Assembly: GCA_011390805.1 (NCBI GenBank)
Contig: JAABRT010000006.1
Span: 22,775-86,774, forward strand
Direction of reading: 5' to 3'
Length of the DNA stretch: 64,000 nucleotides
Source of the DNA: Gemmatimonas sp.
Lineage (GTDB): Bacteria; Gemmatimonadota; Gemmatimonadetes; Gemmatimonadales; Gemmatimonadaceae
Part shown: positions 10,966 through 19,299 of the stretch, in pieces
Layout: every line of letters begins with the position of its first letter
Position numbering within the stretch: the stretch's first letter is position 1
Notes under the pieces: model-generated
The model's input: only the letters and a program-made list of their open reading frames with translations
Told to the model about the DNA's origin: nothing
Database searches by the model: none
Translations under genes and position numbers: made by a program

Positions 10966-12842
10966 TTGCCTCGGTGGTTCTTTACTCGTTGGTGATTGGT
11001 ACCATGCTCGGCGCTGGTGCATGGCTGGCGGACAAGCTGGCGCGACGGGCTGGTGTGCCGCAGCGCATTGTGTGGTTCGGTGCAATGACAATGCTGTTTG
11101 CACTGACTGTTTCATCACCGTGGCGCGGGACAACTGCTACGGTGGTTGAGTTGCCGGTCGCAGTCGAGGCGACGACCGAAGCGGTAGTTGTGGCCCCGGA
11201 AGCATCGTGGTGGGCAACCATTCTCACCCATGTGTCTGACGCGAGCTCCGTTGCTCTCAACACGCTGGCGTTATCTCTCACCGGGATCAGCGCGCGCGTT
11301 GCACCGGAAATCAATCTCGCATTCGGTACTGCGTGGCTTTTGTTGTCGGCGGTGCTGCTCGCTGTGTTGTTGTTAACCCTGCGGCGTCTTGATGTGCTGC
11401 GGCGCGGTTTTCCGCGTGCTCAGTTGCAGGGCGTTCAGGTGCGGGTGGGTGCGCTGCGAGGTCCCGCCGTATACGGTGTGCTCGCTCCCGAAATCGTGGT
11501 ACCCACAGCACTGCTTGCCCGCTCAGCAGACGAACAGCAGCTTGTACTGGCACACGAAGACGAGCATCGTCGCGCGCGCGATCCGTTGCTGCTTGCGATC
11601 ACTGCAGTGTTTGTCGCGCTGTTGCCGTGGCATCCGTTTGCCTGGTGGTGCGCTTCGCGTATACGACTCGCCACCGAACTTGACTGCGACGCGCGTGTGC
11701 TGCGTCGCGGTACATCCGCCCGTCGCTACGGTGCTCTGTTGCTCGCCGTTGCCGACAGCATGTCATCGGCGCCTCGCGCGCGACACGCGCTGGCCCTGCT
11801 CGACTCACGCCGCCATCTCGAACGGAGAATACTTGCCATGACCACACGTCCAACACGTCGCGCTCCGCTGGCGGCAACTGCGCTGTCGCTTGTCGGTGCC
11901 GCTGCAATCTTTGCGGCGTGCAGTACTGATGTTCCGACGGCGGCGCAGGTGCGTGATGCTGATGCGACTACCGTGGTGCGTCAGCTTGGGTTGCCGAGTG
12001 GTGCAGGACAGATCGTGTATTTCGTAGATGGAAAGCAGATGGCCGATGCGGACATGGTTCCAGCGGAAAAAATCGCGTCAATCGAAGTGCGGCGTAAAAG
12101 TGCGGCTGGCGAGATATCCGAGGTGCACATTCGCACAACGGACGCGGATAGCATGGTGGACCAGTTGAAGGCTGAGGCAAGCGAGATAGATCAGATACTC
12201 AGGTCACGGATTAACGAGTTTGGTGCGGATAGCGGCGCGCGAACCGCGCGCAGCAGGCGTGCGCTGATCGACTCGGTCTCGTTGGACACGATGGCATTCA
12301 TCGAGGACACGATGCGATTTACGTCACGCAGAGTTCGTTATAGCGCCGATACGATGGTCTTTCGCGGCGATACGCTGAGCTTTCGGAATGATTCGGTGAA
12401 GCTCGTTCTCGATGGACAGCTGATCTCTTCGAGGCCGACGGGCAGTGGTGATGCCGTTCAGGTCACGCGCGATTCCAGTTCGCGCCGAGCCTACACCATG
12501 CGTGCCGATACAGTGGAGATGCGCGATTCACTCGGCCGAGTCAGGATTCGCGGCTACGGTGACGGCGTGTATTACCAGCTCCGGACGCCCGTGCAGAGAG
12601 CCGATACCGTTGTTGAAGTGCACGGTGCGGTACTGCGCGGCAGCAGCGCCCCGCTGCTGAAGACTGGCGGAGGCGGACCCCTGATCATCATCGATGGCGA
12701 GATCATGACCAACCCGGCAGCGATGAATCGAATCAAGCCAGACGACATCGAGTCCATCGAAGTGATAAAAGGACCCTCCGCCACCAGGATCTACGGCACA
12801 CGCGCCGCCGCTGGCGTCATTCAGATCAAGACCAAGCCTTAG
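10962..12842 (+). CDS. M56 (BlaR1-like) membrane metallopeptidase with C-terminal TonB-plug-like segment
   Basis: 626 residues. The N-terminal ~300 hold several membrane helices and the gluzincin motif HEDEH at residues 198-202 (VLAHEDEHRRARDPLLL), as in BlaR1/MecR1. A further membrane helix ends in IFAAC near residue 320. The rest is probably periplasmic: a segment VYFVDGKQMADADMVPAEKI, a charged repeat-like stretch rich in DTM/DSV steps, and a C-terminal LIIIDGEIMTNPAAMNRIKP with DDIESIEVIKGPSATRIYG, which resembles the plug domain of TonB-dependent receptors. In place of a penicillin-binding sensor, this plug-like region may sense the signal. It is translationally coupled to the BlaI gene. 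Confidence 0.85.
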   Translation: MIASVVLYSLVIGTMLGAGAWLADKLARRAGVPQRIVWFGAMTMLFALTVSSPWRGTTATVVELPVAVEATTEAVVVAPEASWWATILTHVSDASSVALNTLALSLTGISARVAPEINLAFGTAWLLLSAVLLAVLLLTLRRLDVLRRGFPRAQLQGVQVRVGALRGPAVYGVLAPEIVVPTALLARSADEQQLVLAHEDEHRRARDPLLLAITAVFVALLPWHPFAWWCASRIRLATELDCDARVLRRGTSARRYGALLLAVADSMSSAPRARHALALLDSRRHLERRILAMTTRPTRRAPLAATALSLVGAAAIFAACSTDVPTAAQVRDADATTVVRQLGLPSGAGQIVYFVDGKQMADADMVPAEKIASIEVRRKSAAGEISEVHIRTTDADSMVDQLKAEASEIDQILRSRINEFGADSGARTARSRRALIDSVSLDTMAFIEDTMRFTSRRVRYSADTMVFRGDTLSFRNDSVKLVLDGQLISSRPTGSGDAVQVTRDSSSRRAYTMRADTVEMRDSLGRVRIRGYGDGVYYQLRTPVQRADTVVEVHGAVLRGSSAPLLKTGGGGPLIIIDGEIMTNPAAMNRIKPDDIESIEVIKGPSATRIYGTRAAAGVIQIKTKP

Positions 12843-12892
12843 CTCTTATCCTTGTCGCAGCGCCCCTAGCCCCGGCGCTGCACCCCTCCCCC

Positions 12893-13007
12893 CGCCGAGC
12901 CCGGGGGCGGGTCGGCCCACCGCGCCGTCGGTCGGCCAGCGCCGGTCCCACCCGGCGCGCCCGGGCCGACCGTGGGCGCGACGGGCCGACCCGACCACGG
13001 GCCCTGA
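12893..13007. repeat. GC-rich imperfect palindrome between the M56 and M14 genes
   Basis: The 254-base spacer between these genes is almost pure G+C in its middle. GGGTCGGCCC at 12909-12918 is mirrored by GGGCCGACCC at 12983-12992, with further partly matching inner segments (GTCGGTCGGCC against GGGCCGACC, and GCGCCGG against CCGGCGC around a short apical loop). It could fold into one long imperfect hairpin. It lacks the conserved core of the other hairpin element in this window. It may act as a transcription barrier 3' of the M56 gene. Confidence 0.55.
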
Positions 13008-13096
13008 GCACCGGACAGGGTTGCCGAACACGCGTCAGGAGTGCTGCGTAGAGGGTGAGACGCAGTTCAATCCCCCCGACGCCGCAGGAAGATTCA

Positions 13097-16000
13097 GTGA
13101 TCCGTTTCAAGATCTCGCGCCAGCTGACGCGCGCCCTCCTCACCCTTGCGCTGCTACCGATATCGACGGCCGCGGCGCAGATGATGTCCCTCGATACGCG
13201 CGACCCGTCGCAGAAGCAGGATGCCAGCTTCGAACAGGCGTATCGCGAGTGGATCATGAGTCCCAATCACGGCAGTCCGCTGGTTGACCACCTGCCGGTT
13301 GTGGAAGGCATTCCGATGCCGAAAGACGTGCTTGGATATCACATCGGCGCACCGAAGAAACTCACGTACTACGCCGATCAGCTCAAGTACTATCGCGCGC
13401 TGGCAGCCGCGTCGCCGCGCGTTATGATGGAATCGATTGGCCGCTCAGACGAAGGACGTGAACTCGTGGTGATCTGGATTTCGTCAGACGCCAACATGGC
13501 CAACATCGCGCAGAATCGTGCGAACCTGAAAAAGATTGCCGATCCGCGCGGCATGAGCGAAACGCAGGTCAAGGAGCTCATCAAGCAGACCAAGCCGCAC
13601 TATCACTTCATGGGTGGTTTGCACAGCGGTGAGACCGGTCCGTCGGAAATGCTCATGGAGCTGGCGTACCGACTGGCCGTTGAAACGTCTCCGATCATTT
13701 CAGGCATTCGCGACAATCTCTACGTGTCCATCACGCCGGTAGCAGACGCTGACGGACGTGACCGGAACGTTGACTGGTTCTATCGCGGACTCGAAGCCGC
13801 CGATTCAGCGGCAGCGGAAGCCGCACGTAAAGGCGACGCCACCGACACCGACAGCGCGTCAGGTGATTCAACGTCACGCGCACCAGCCGCACGCGGCGGT
13901 GGTCGCGGCATTGGCGCCGTTCCGTACTGGGGCAAGTACGCCTATCACGACAACAATCGCGATATCAATCTCGTGCTCGATCAGATGCGCGCGATTGCCG
14001 ATTGGTATTTCACGGCGCATCCGCCAATCATGCACGACCTGCATGAGTCACTCGCATTGTTGTACACGTACAGCGGTGGCGCACCGCAGAACCCCAACCT
14101 TGATCCGTTGCTGTTTGCCGAACTCCCCTGGTTTGCAAACTGGGAAATGGCGCAGATGACCAAGTGGGGTATGCCCGGCGTGTATACACACGCATTCATG
14201 GACGGATGGTCGCCGGGATACCTGGGGTCGATTTCGTACAATCACAACGGCCTCATGAAAATGTACGAGACGCAGTCGGGGCGTGATCTCGACAGCGCAG
14301 CTGTGGCACGTGCGCGCAATCCACGCGTTGGCCCAACGCGGACGGCTGGGGGCGGCGGCATGGGCGGTGGAGGGGCCGTTCCCACAGGACGTGGCGGCGG
14401 ACAGGATCGCGAATGGTACCGCGGCATTCAGGTGGGCTTTAATGACGTGGCCACATTCACGCGCCGCGCGAACGCCAACTACATGCAGACCGGTGTGCTC
14501 TCCGCGTTGCAACTCGCATCAATGTTTCCTGCCACCGTGCTGGAAAACTTTTATGTGAAGACGCGCAACTCCATGGAGCATGGACGCACAAAAGCACCGT
14601 ACGCCTACGTGATTCCGGTGCAGCGCGACATGACCAAGCCGGCTGAGATGGTCAAGATCCTGCGCTTTCAGCGAGTGGAGGTGGGTATCGCACGTGATGC
14701 CATCAAGGTGAACGATTCCACCACGTATCCGGCCGGTTCATACGTGATCAAACTGAACCAGCCGTACGGTCGTCTGGCCAAGAATCTGCTTGAAAAGCAG
14801 AACTATCCCGACCCGCGCCTGCGCACGTACGATGACAGTGGCTGGACGATGGGTTTTGCCATGGGTGTAGACGTTGTTGAAGTTGCAGACTCGTCAATCC
14901 TGAATGCGCCGGTCACAATGGTTGACGAGGTCAAGCTCGCCGGTACAACGAAAGGCACTGGCACTGCCGCACTGGCCGTCGCGCATCTGGGATCAAACAA
15001 CATGATCTCGCTGCGCTACAAGCTCAAAGACGTGCCCATGCGCGTCGCTGAAAAGAGCTTCACCGCCGAAGGTGTTGAGTTTCCGGCCGGTTCGTTCATC
15101 ATCACCGACATGACCGCCGCTGATCGTGTGCGCGCGGCTGTGGCAGAACTTGGTCTTTCCGCAGCGTCACTGAACGCCGCGCCGACCGTTGCCACGCACG
15201 ATGCAGTGCCACCTCGTGTGGCCATCTACACGCAGTGGAGCGGAACGCAGAGTCTCGGTTGGTATCGCCTTACGTTCGACAAGTTCGGTGTACCGTTTGA
15301 TCTCATCTACAAAGAGCGCGTCATGGAAGGCAACTTGCGCGATCAGTACGATGTGATCCTGATGGCCGAGCAAAACCTCAGTCGCAGCACAGTCATGGCG
15401 CCCAAGGCGGCCAATCCCACACCGTACAAAAAGAGCGACAAGTATCAGTTCCTCGGCATGTACGGTGAGACCGATGACATGTCAGGCGGCTTCGGACAGA
15501 AAGGCGTTGACGCGTTCGCGGCGTTTCTTGAAGCGGGCGGCACACTCATCGCTGTTGGCGAAGCATCACGGTTGCCGATTGAGTTCGGCTGGGCGGGTAC
15601 GGTGAACAAGACATCCGTACCGGGTCTTACTGCGCAGCGTCCGCTCATTGAAGGCGAGATCATCAAGACTGATCATCCTGTGTTCTACGGCTTCGCCAAC
15701 AAAACCATTCCGGTGAAGTACGTTGGTGGCACGCCATTCGAAGTCGGCATTGCCAATCAGAGCAATGTGCTGGCGCGCTACGTGGGCGGTGACGATGCGG
15801 TGCTGTCGGGGTTGATGGTCAATGCGGATTCGCTCAAGGGTCGCCCGTTTGCGGTGGACATTCCCGACGCGTACAAGGGCAAAGGGCGCGTGATCATGTT
15901 CTCCAACAATCCGATTTATCGGTGGCAGAATCATGGGGAGTTCAACATGATTTTTAACGCCGTGATCAACTGGAACGCGCAGCCAGCGCTCGTTCAGTAG
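13097..16000 (+). CDS. Secreted M14-family zinc carboxypeptidase
   Basis: 967 residues from GTG 13097, chosen because AGGAAG lies 6 bases upstream and the protein then starts with a clean signal peptide (VIRFKISRQLTRALLTLALL, cleavage after AAAQ). The M14 domain covers about residues 60-440: zinc ligands in GGLHSGETGPSEM, the NRDINLVLDQM region and a later His in PPIMHDLHES. A Gly-rich insert (GGGGMGGGG around residue 420) interrupts it. The C-terminal half resembles the beta/alpha glutamine-amidotransferase-like region often joined to large M14 proteins (VAIYTQWSGTQSLGWYRLTF, VDAFAAFLEAGGTLIAVGEA). It probably trims peptides in the periplasm or outside. A hairpin repeat follows the stop. Confidence 0.9.
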   Translation: MIRFKISRQLTRALLTLALLPISTAAAQMMSLDTRDPSQKQDASFEQAYREWIMSPNHGSPLVDHLPVVEGIPMPKDVLGYHIGAPKKLTYYADQLKYYRALAAASPRVMMESIGRSDEGRELVVIWISSDANMANIAQNRANLKKIADPRGMSETQVKELIKQTKPHYHFMGGLHSGETGPSEMLMELAYRLAVETSPIISGIRDNLYVSITPVADADGRDRNVDWFYRGLEAADSAAAEAARKGDATDTDSASGDSTSRAPAARGGGRGIGAVPYWGKYAYHDNNRDINLVLDQMRAIADWYFTAHPPIMHDLHESLALLYTYSGGAPQNPNLDPLLFAELPWFANWEMAQMTKWGMPGVYTHAFMDGWSPGYLGSISYNHNGLMKMYETQSGRDLDSAAVARARNPRVGPTRTAGGGGMGGGGAVPTGRGGGQDREWYRGIQVGFNDVATFTRRANANYMQTGVLSALQLASMFPATVLENFYVKTRNSMEHGRTKAPYAYVIPVQRDMTKPAEMVKILRFQRVEVGIARDAIKVNDSTTYPAGSYVIKLNQPYGRLAKNLLEKQNYPDPRLRTYDDSGWTMGFAMGVDVVEVADSSILNAPVTMVDEVKLAGTTKGTGTAALAVAHLGSNNMISLRYKLKDVPMRVAEKSFTAEGVEFPAGSFIITDMTAADRVRAAVAELGLSAASLNAAPTVATHDAVPPRVAIYTQWSGTQSLGWYRLTFDKFGVPFDLIYKERVMEGNLRDQYDVILMAEQNLSRSTVMAPKAANPTPYKKSDKYQFLGMYGETDDMSGGFGQKGVDAFAAFLEAGGTLIAVGEASRLPIEFGWAGTVNKTSVPGLTAQRPLIEGEIIKTDHPVFYGFANKTIPVKYVGGTPFEVGIANQSNVLARYVGGDDAVLSGLMVNADSLKGRPFAVDIPDAYKGKGRVIMFSNNPIYRWQNHGEFNMIFNAVINWNAQPALVQ

Positions 16001-16015
16001 CGCTCTCGTATTTGG

Positions 16016-16097
16016 GGCCAAACGGCCGACTCCCCCCGGGGCTTGCCACTGCCGCTGCGCGGCAGAAGCCGCCCCGGGGGGAGTCGGCCGTTTGGCC
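16016..16097 (+). repeat. Dispersed hairpin element, copy 1 (3' of the M14 gene)
   Basis: Perfect 26-bp inverted arms at 16016-16041 and 16072-16097 enclose a 30-nt core (16042-16071). The core begins CTTGCCACTGCCGC and ends GCGGCAGAAGCCG and folds further: CTGCCGC pairs with GCGGCAG around a TGC loop, and CTT pairs with AAG outside an unpaired GCCA. The core is identical to copy 3, and copy 2 differs only in the apical loop. The arms are unique to this copy. It starts 15 bases after the M14 stop, in the orientation of that gene, and has no T-run behind it. Confidence 0.9.
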
Positions 16098-16181
16098 TCG
16101 GCGAGGTGGGTTGGACTGCAGTACGCGGGGGCGCGTTCGCAGGATCGGGCTGGGTGGGGGCCTTGCAGAGCGAAACTACTG

Positions 16182-16215
16182 TTGAATACTATTATTCTAT
16201 AGTACTATTAAGTAC
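16182..16215 (+). promoter_or_regulatory. AT-rich operator/promoter island upstream of padR
   Basis: An abrupt AT-rich stretch in a GC-rich genome, 24-57 bases before the PadR ATG. It holds a direct repeat TACTATTA (16187-16194 and 16203-16210), a perfect 10-bp palindrome ATAGTACTAT (16199-16208), and GTACT/AGTAC arms (16202-16215). PadR proteins usually repress their own promoter through such dyads. Exact promoter boxes cannot be assigned with confidence. Confidence 0.55.
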
Positions 16216-16238
16216 AACGCTCACCTGTGGCCGGACCC

Positions 16239-16565
16239 ATGAAATCGAACTGGTTCTATCTGCTTCTATCGCTTGCTGCGGGGCCTCGGCACGGCAGCGC
16301 CATTCAGGACGAGGCGCGGGCGCTGAGCGATGGCACGGTACGTCTGTGGCCTGCCACGTTGTATGGCTCGCTGGAGGAACTGCTTCGACTTGGTTGGATA
16401 GAGGAACTTCATGAGCGAGAGCGTCCTGTCGGCGCATCGGGACGGGAGCGATTTTACCGACTCACGGCCGTCGGACGACAGACGCTTGAGGCGGAGTGCA
16501 GCCGGCTGGAGTCGGTCACGAGGAAAGCGCGCGCGCGCCTGTCTGGTGTTGAGGCTCTGGCATGA
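16239..16565 (+). CDS. PadR-family transcriptional regulator
   Basis: 108 residues from ATG 16239 (a GTG at 16227 adds four). It begins KSNWFYLLLSLAAGPRHGSA, the usual PadR winged-helix opening, then the recognition part (LWPATLYGSLEELLRLGWIE), the wing (RERFYRLTAVGRQTLEAEC) and a short C-terminal helix. It belongs to the short PadR class found next to prefix-type permeases in Acidobacteriota and Gemmatimonadota. Its stop overlaps the start of the following membrane gene by 4 bases, so the two are one operon, probably repressed by PadR at the AT-rich site upstream. The inducer is unknown. Confidence 0.9.
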   Translation: MKSNWFYLLLSLAAGPRHGSAIQDEARALSDGTVRLWPATLYGSLEELLRLGWIEELHERERPVGASGRERFYRLTAVGRQTLEAECSRLESVTRKARARLSGVEALA

Positions 16566-17614
16566 GCGACGACGCCGGGACTTCGATATGGCGCCGAGTG
16601 TGGAGCCGCGTGTACGCTGCGTTTCTCGTCCTGCTTCCTCGCGCTCTGCGCGACAAGCACGGTCAGTCCATGCAGGAGCTTTTCGACCGTGAAGTCGAAC
16701 GGAACGTGAGCGCTGGACTGTTCAGCGTGAGCATGACTGCCATGGCGGGCATTGCCGACCTGGTTCAGCGCGGCATCCGTGAACGGGCCGGGATGGAACG
16801 CCGTGCGTGGGGGAATGGCGACGTACTTCTCCTGCGGGACACGGGTGTGGGATTTGTGTTCGGCTTCCTTGTGCTCACCGTTTTTTTCGTGTTTCTCGCC
16901 GTTCGCTCTAAACTCGAGTTGTTCAGTGACGACCGGCTCGCCGTTGTGTTGTATGCCATCCCGTTTACCGCGGCAATCACGATCCCTATGGCGCTCTTCA
17001 TTGCCGTGCTTTTCGCCGCGCGCGGCAGGACGATGAGCGCCGCGCTACCAGCGCACGCAATGTCGAAGCGCCTGGCGCCACTGATCGGTTTTGCCACTGT
17101 GATCGCCGTGCTGTTGTTCGGTATGAACGCGGAAATCGTGCCCCGTGCCAATGCTCGCTTGGAGGCAATCTACTCGGCCACAACTGATGTCCCGCGCGGT
17201 AATCGAAGCCTGACGTTGACGGAACTGCACGCGAAGTCCCAACAGTTCCGCGTCGAAGCCGGCGTGATTAACGCGAGAACCTCGCGAGAAACGCTGGTCG
17301 GCTACCAGGTTGAAACTCACAAAAAGTTTGTTCTGCCAGTTGCCTGCGTGCTGCTCACTCTGCTGGCGGTGGGGATAGTACGACGAGCACCGCACGCCGG
17401 CCTTTTCCTGCAAGTTGTCGCAAGCGTGATCGTGTTCTACGGCTACTACGCCGTTCTCTCCGTAGGCGAAAGCCTGGCGATGAACATGGTGTTCACGCCG
17501 TGGCTCGCCATGTGGAGCGCCAACATTTTGGTGCTGACCATAGCGATGACCACGCTCTGGCCACGCCGAAAGGGCCAAAGCGGTGAGTGGTCACACGCCG
17601 AGTTAACGGGTTAA
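16562..17614 (+). CDS. Membrane protein: permease-prefix segment joined to an LptF/LptG-like domain
   Basis: 350 residues. Residues ~10-75 (WSRVYAAFLVLLPRALRDKH, then MQELFDREVER) look like the amphipathic permease-prefix domain that normally precedes MacB-type ABC permeases beside PadR. The rest resembles LptF/LptG: two N-terminal helices (FGFLVLTVFFVFLAV; LYAIPFTAAITIPMALFIAV) with ABC-coupling-like residues after them, a helix leading to MNAEIVPRANARL, a soluble middle section, and C-terminal helices (FVLPVACVLLTLLAVGIV; YGYYAVLSVGESLA; WLAMWSANILVLTIAM). LptF/G carry lipopolysaccharide through the inner membrane. No ABC ATPase gene is beside it. The domain reading is from pattern only and needs a profile search. 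Confidence 0.62.
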   Translation: MSDDAGTSIWRRVWSRVYAAFLVLLPRALRDKHGQSMQELFDREVERNVSAGLFSVSMTAMAGIADLVQRGIRERAGMERRAWGNGDVLLLRDTGVGFVFGFLVLTVFFVFLAVRSKLELFSDDRLAVVLYAIPFTAAITIPMALFIAVLFAARGRTMSAALPAHAMSKRLAPLIGFATVIAVLLFGMNAEIVPRANARLEAIYSATTDVPRGNRSLTLTELHAKSQQFRVEAGVINARTSRETLVGYQVETHKKFVLPVACVLLTLLAVGIVRRAPHAGLFLQVVASVIVFYGYYAVLSVGESLAMNMVFTPWLAMWSANILVLTIAMTTLWPRRKGQSGEWSHAELTG

Positions 17615-17692
17615 GGCGCGCGAGATTTCCGATAAGGTGCGGCCGGGATTGCGCGAGACAATCCAAACCGACACCCGGATAGCAGGCGGCAG

Positions 17693-18382
17693 CTAGCTGG
17701 CCGCCACAACTGCTGCGGTTGTAGCGGCCATGATGGCGGCGTGGGCGGCGGCGATGGACTGGGCGGCTGCTTGGCTGCCGGCGCTTGACTCGACGATGTT
17801 CTTGAGGCGGGTCTTGTGGGCGCGAAGCTCGGTGCGTGTGTAGATCGCGGACAGCGCGCCCGCGAGATTGGCGATGCCGATGAGCGCAGCGGTGCGCTCG
17901 TCTGGTTTCTTGCCGCCGTCAAGCACGGCTTTGATGCGGCGAATGAGCGCCTGTTCCGGACGGCCGTCTACGGTGGGGTATACCCGGCGACGGAAGAGCA
18001 GCAGGATTTGCTGCTCGGTCTCACGCAACACACCAGCGCGACACAACTCCTGCGCGACGGTGTGCCGAAGCTTTGGGGTCTGCGCAATCCGCGAGACCGC
18101 TGAAGCCGGCGAGCGGCGTCGCTTGGCGTTGGTCAGGCGACTGATAGCGAGATCCAACGATGGTTCGCCGATGGGCGATTGATCGCGCAGCTCGACAAAC
18201 TGCTTTTTCTTTTTCCCGTCTGGACCTTCGTGCACGATCTCAATACGCTTGGCGAGCAGTAACTCGGTCAAGAGCGCGCCGCCCAGTCCGTAGCCAAGCA
18301 TGCTGCTGAAGGCGACGGTGCCTTTGTTGTCGCACAAGGCCAGCAACAACAACTCGTGATGAAGACGAAGTTGATCTTTCAT
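17693..18382 (-). CDS. GPP34/GOLPH3-family phosphoinositide-binding-like protein
   Basis: 229 residues, all helical and typical of the GPP34 family known from eukaryotic GOLPH3/Vps74: LRLHHELLLLALCDNKGTVA, GYGLGGALLTELLLAKRIEI, LCRAGVLRETEQQILLLFRR, then TAALIGIANLAGALSAIYTR. Eukaryotic members bind PI4P and sort Golgi glycosyltransferases; the role of bacterial ones is largely unknown. The C-terminal ~40 residues are an Ala-rich helix (AAAQSIAAAHAAIMAATTAA). The gene stands alone, convergent with the PadR-permease operon and divergent from the DJ-1 family gene. Confidence 0.85.
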   Translation of the reverse strand: MKDQLRLHHELLLLALCDNKGTVAFSSMLGYGLGGALLTELLLAKRIEIVHEGPDGKKKKQFVELRDQSPIGEPSLDLAISRLTNAKRRRSPASAVSRIAQTPKLRHTVAQELCRAGVLRETEQQILLLFRRRVYPTVDGRPEQALIRRIKAVLDGGKKPDERTAALIGIANLAGALSAIYTRTELRAHKTRLKNIVESSAGSQAAAQSIAAAHAAIMAATTAAVVAAS

Positions 18383-18482
18383 GTCACGTGGGGAGAGAAG
18401 GAAAGCACAACGTGCTGCGGAACAAAAGCCCTAAAGCGTTGTATGACAATGTGTTGGATAAATCTGTAACGAAGGAGCTTTT

Positions 18483-19079
18483 ATGACTGCATTTATGAAT
18501 TCTGACAAGACGTACGACCTCAGCAATCGGAAAGTTGCCATTCTGGCAACGAACGGATTTGAACAGTCTGAGCTTGATTCACCGTTTGACGCGCTCAAAA
18601 GAGCTGGCGCGACGGTGAGCATCATATCTATTCGCGATTCCGCACACACGATTCGCGGTTGGGCCAATGGAAAGTGGTCTGAGAAAACAATTGACGTTGA
18701 TGGCACTGTACCTGCAATGAAGGCGGACGCGTTTGATGCGTTGATGTTGCCGGGTGGTGTGATGAATCCTGATAAGCTGCGTGCGAACAGTGATGCAGTG
18801 AACTTTGTCCGCGATTTCTTTGAAGCCGGAAAGCCGGTCGCAGCTATTTGCCACGCGCCGTGGATCATTGCAGAAGCAGGCGCGGCGAAGGGACGTCGCA
18901 TGACGTCATACGGTTCAATCCGCACTGATCTGGAGAATGCGGGTGCCAACTGGGTCGACGAGTCAGTCGTTGTTGATCAGGGACTCGTGACGAGCCGGAG
19001 TCCGAAGGATCTCGATGACTTTAATGCGAAGCTTGTAGAAGAAGTGTTTGAGGGTGTGCATGAGGGTCAGCACGCCTAA
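18483..19079 (+). CDS. DJ-1/PfpI-family protein (type 1 glutamine amidotransferase-like)
   Basis: 198 residues. The fold is clear from VAILATNGFEQSELDSPFDA, DAFDALMLPGGVMNPDKLR and the nucleophile elbow AAICHAPWIIAEAG with its Cys-His pair, then VTSRSPKDLDDFNAKLVEE. This matches the PfpI/YhbO branch, proposed to act in general stress response and repair of glycated molecules, or as an intracellular protease. A strong ribosome site (AAGGAGC) lies just before ATG 18483, in an AT-rich leader unlike its surroundings, which suggests high or inducible expression. Hairpin element copy 2 lies 41 bases after the stop. Confidence 0.92.
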   Translation: MTAFMNSDKTYDLSNRKVAILATNGFEQSELDSPFDALKRAGATVSIISIRDSAHTIRGWANGKWSEKTIDVDGTVPAMKADAFDALMLPGGVMNPDKLRANSDAVNFVRDFFEAGKPVAAICHAPWIIAEAGAAKGRRMTSYGSIRTDLENAGANWVDESVVVDQGLVTSRSPKDLDDFNAKLVEEVFEGVHEGQHA

Positions 19080-19119
19080 CGCACCTGACCGCATGTAGAC
19101 CTGAAGATTTGTGCGTGGG

Positions 19120-19199
19120 CCGAGAGGGCCCGCGACTCCCGGGGCTTGCCACTGCCGCTTTGCGGCAGAAGCCGCCCCGGGAGCCGCGGGCCCTCTCGG
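19120..19199 (+). repeat. Dispersed hairpin element, copy 2 (3' of the DJ-1/PfpI gene)
   Basis: Arms 19120-19144 and 19175-19199 (25 bp, one mismatch) enclose the same 30-nt core as copies 1 and 3 (19145-19174), except that the apical loop is TTT instead of TGC. The arms begin CCGAGAGGGCCCGCG and share only the innermost CCCGGGG with copy 1. The orientation is that of the upstream gene. Here the 3' arm is followed by TTTT, so it could also serve as a weak terminator. Confidence 0.9.
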
Positions 19200-19299
19200 T
19201 TTTCGAGCGTCGGGCATTGCGGAGTGATGGTAGGGTATCTGATTCGTGGCCTCAGCTGCACTTTGTGGGGCTTGCCCTTACTTTGGCTGAGGATGCTGC

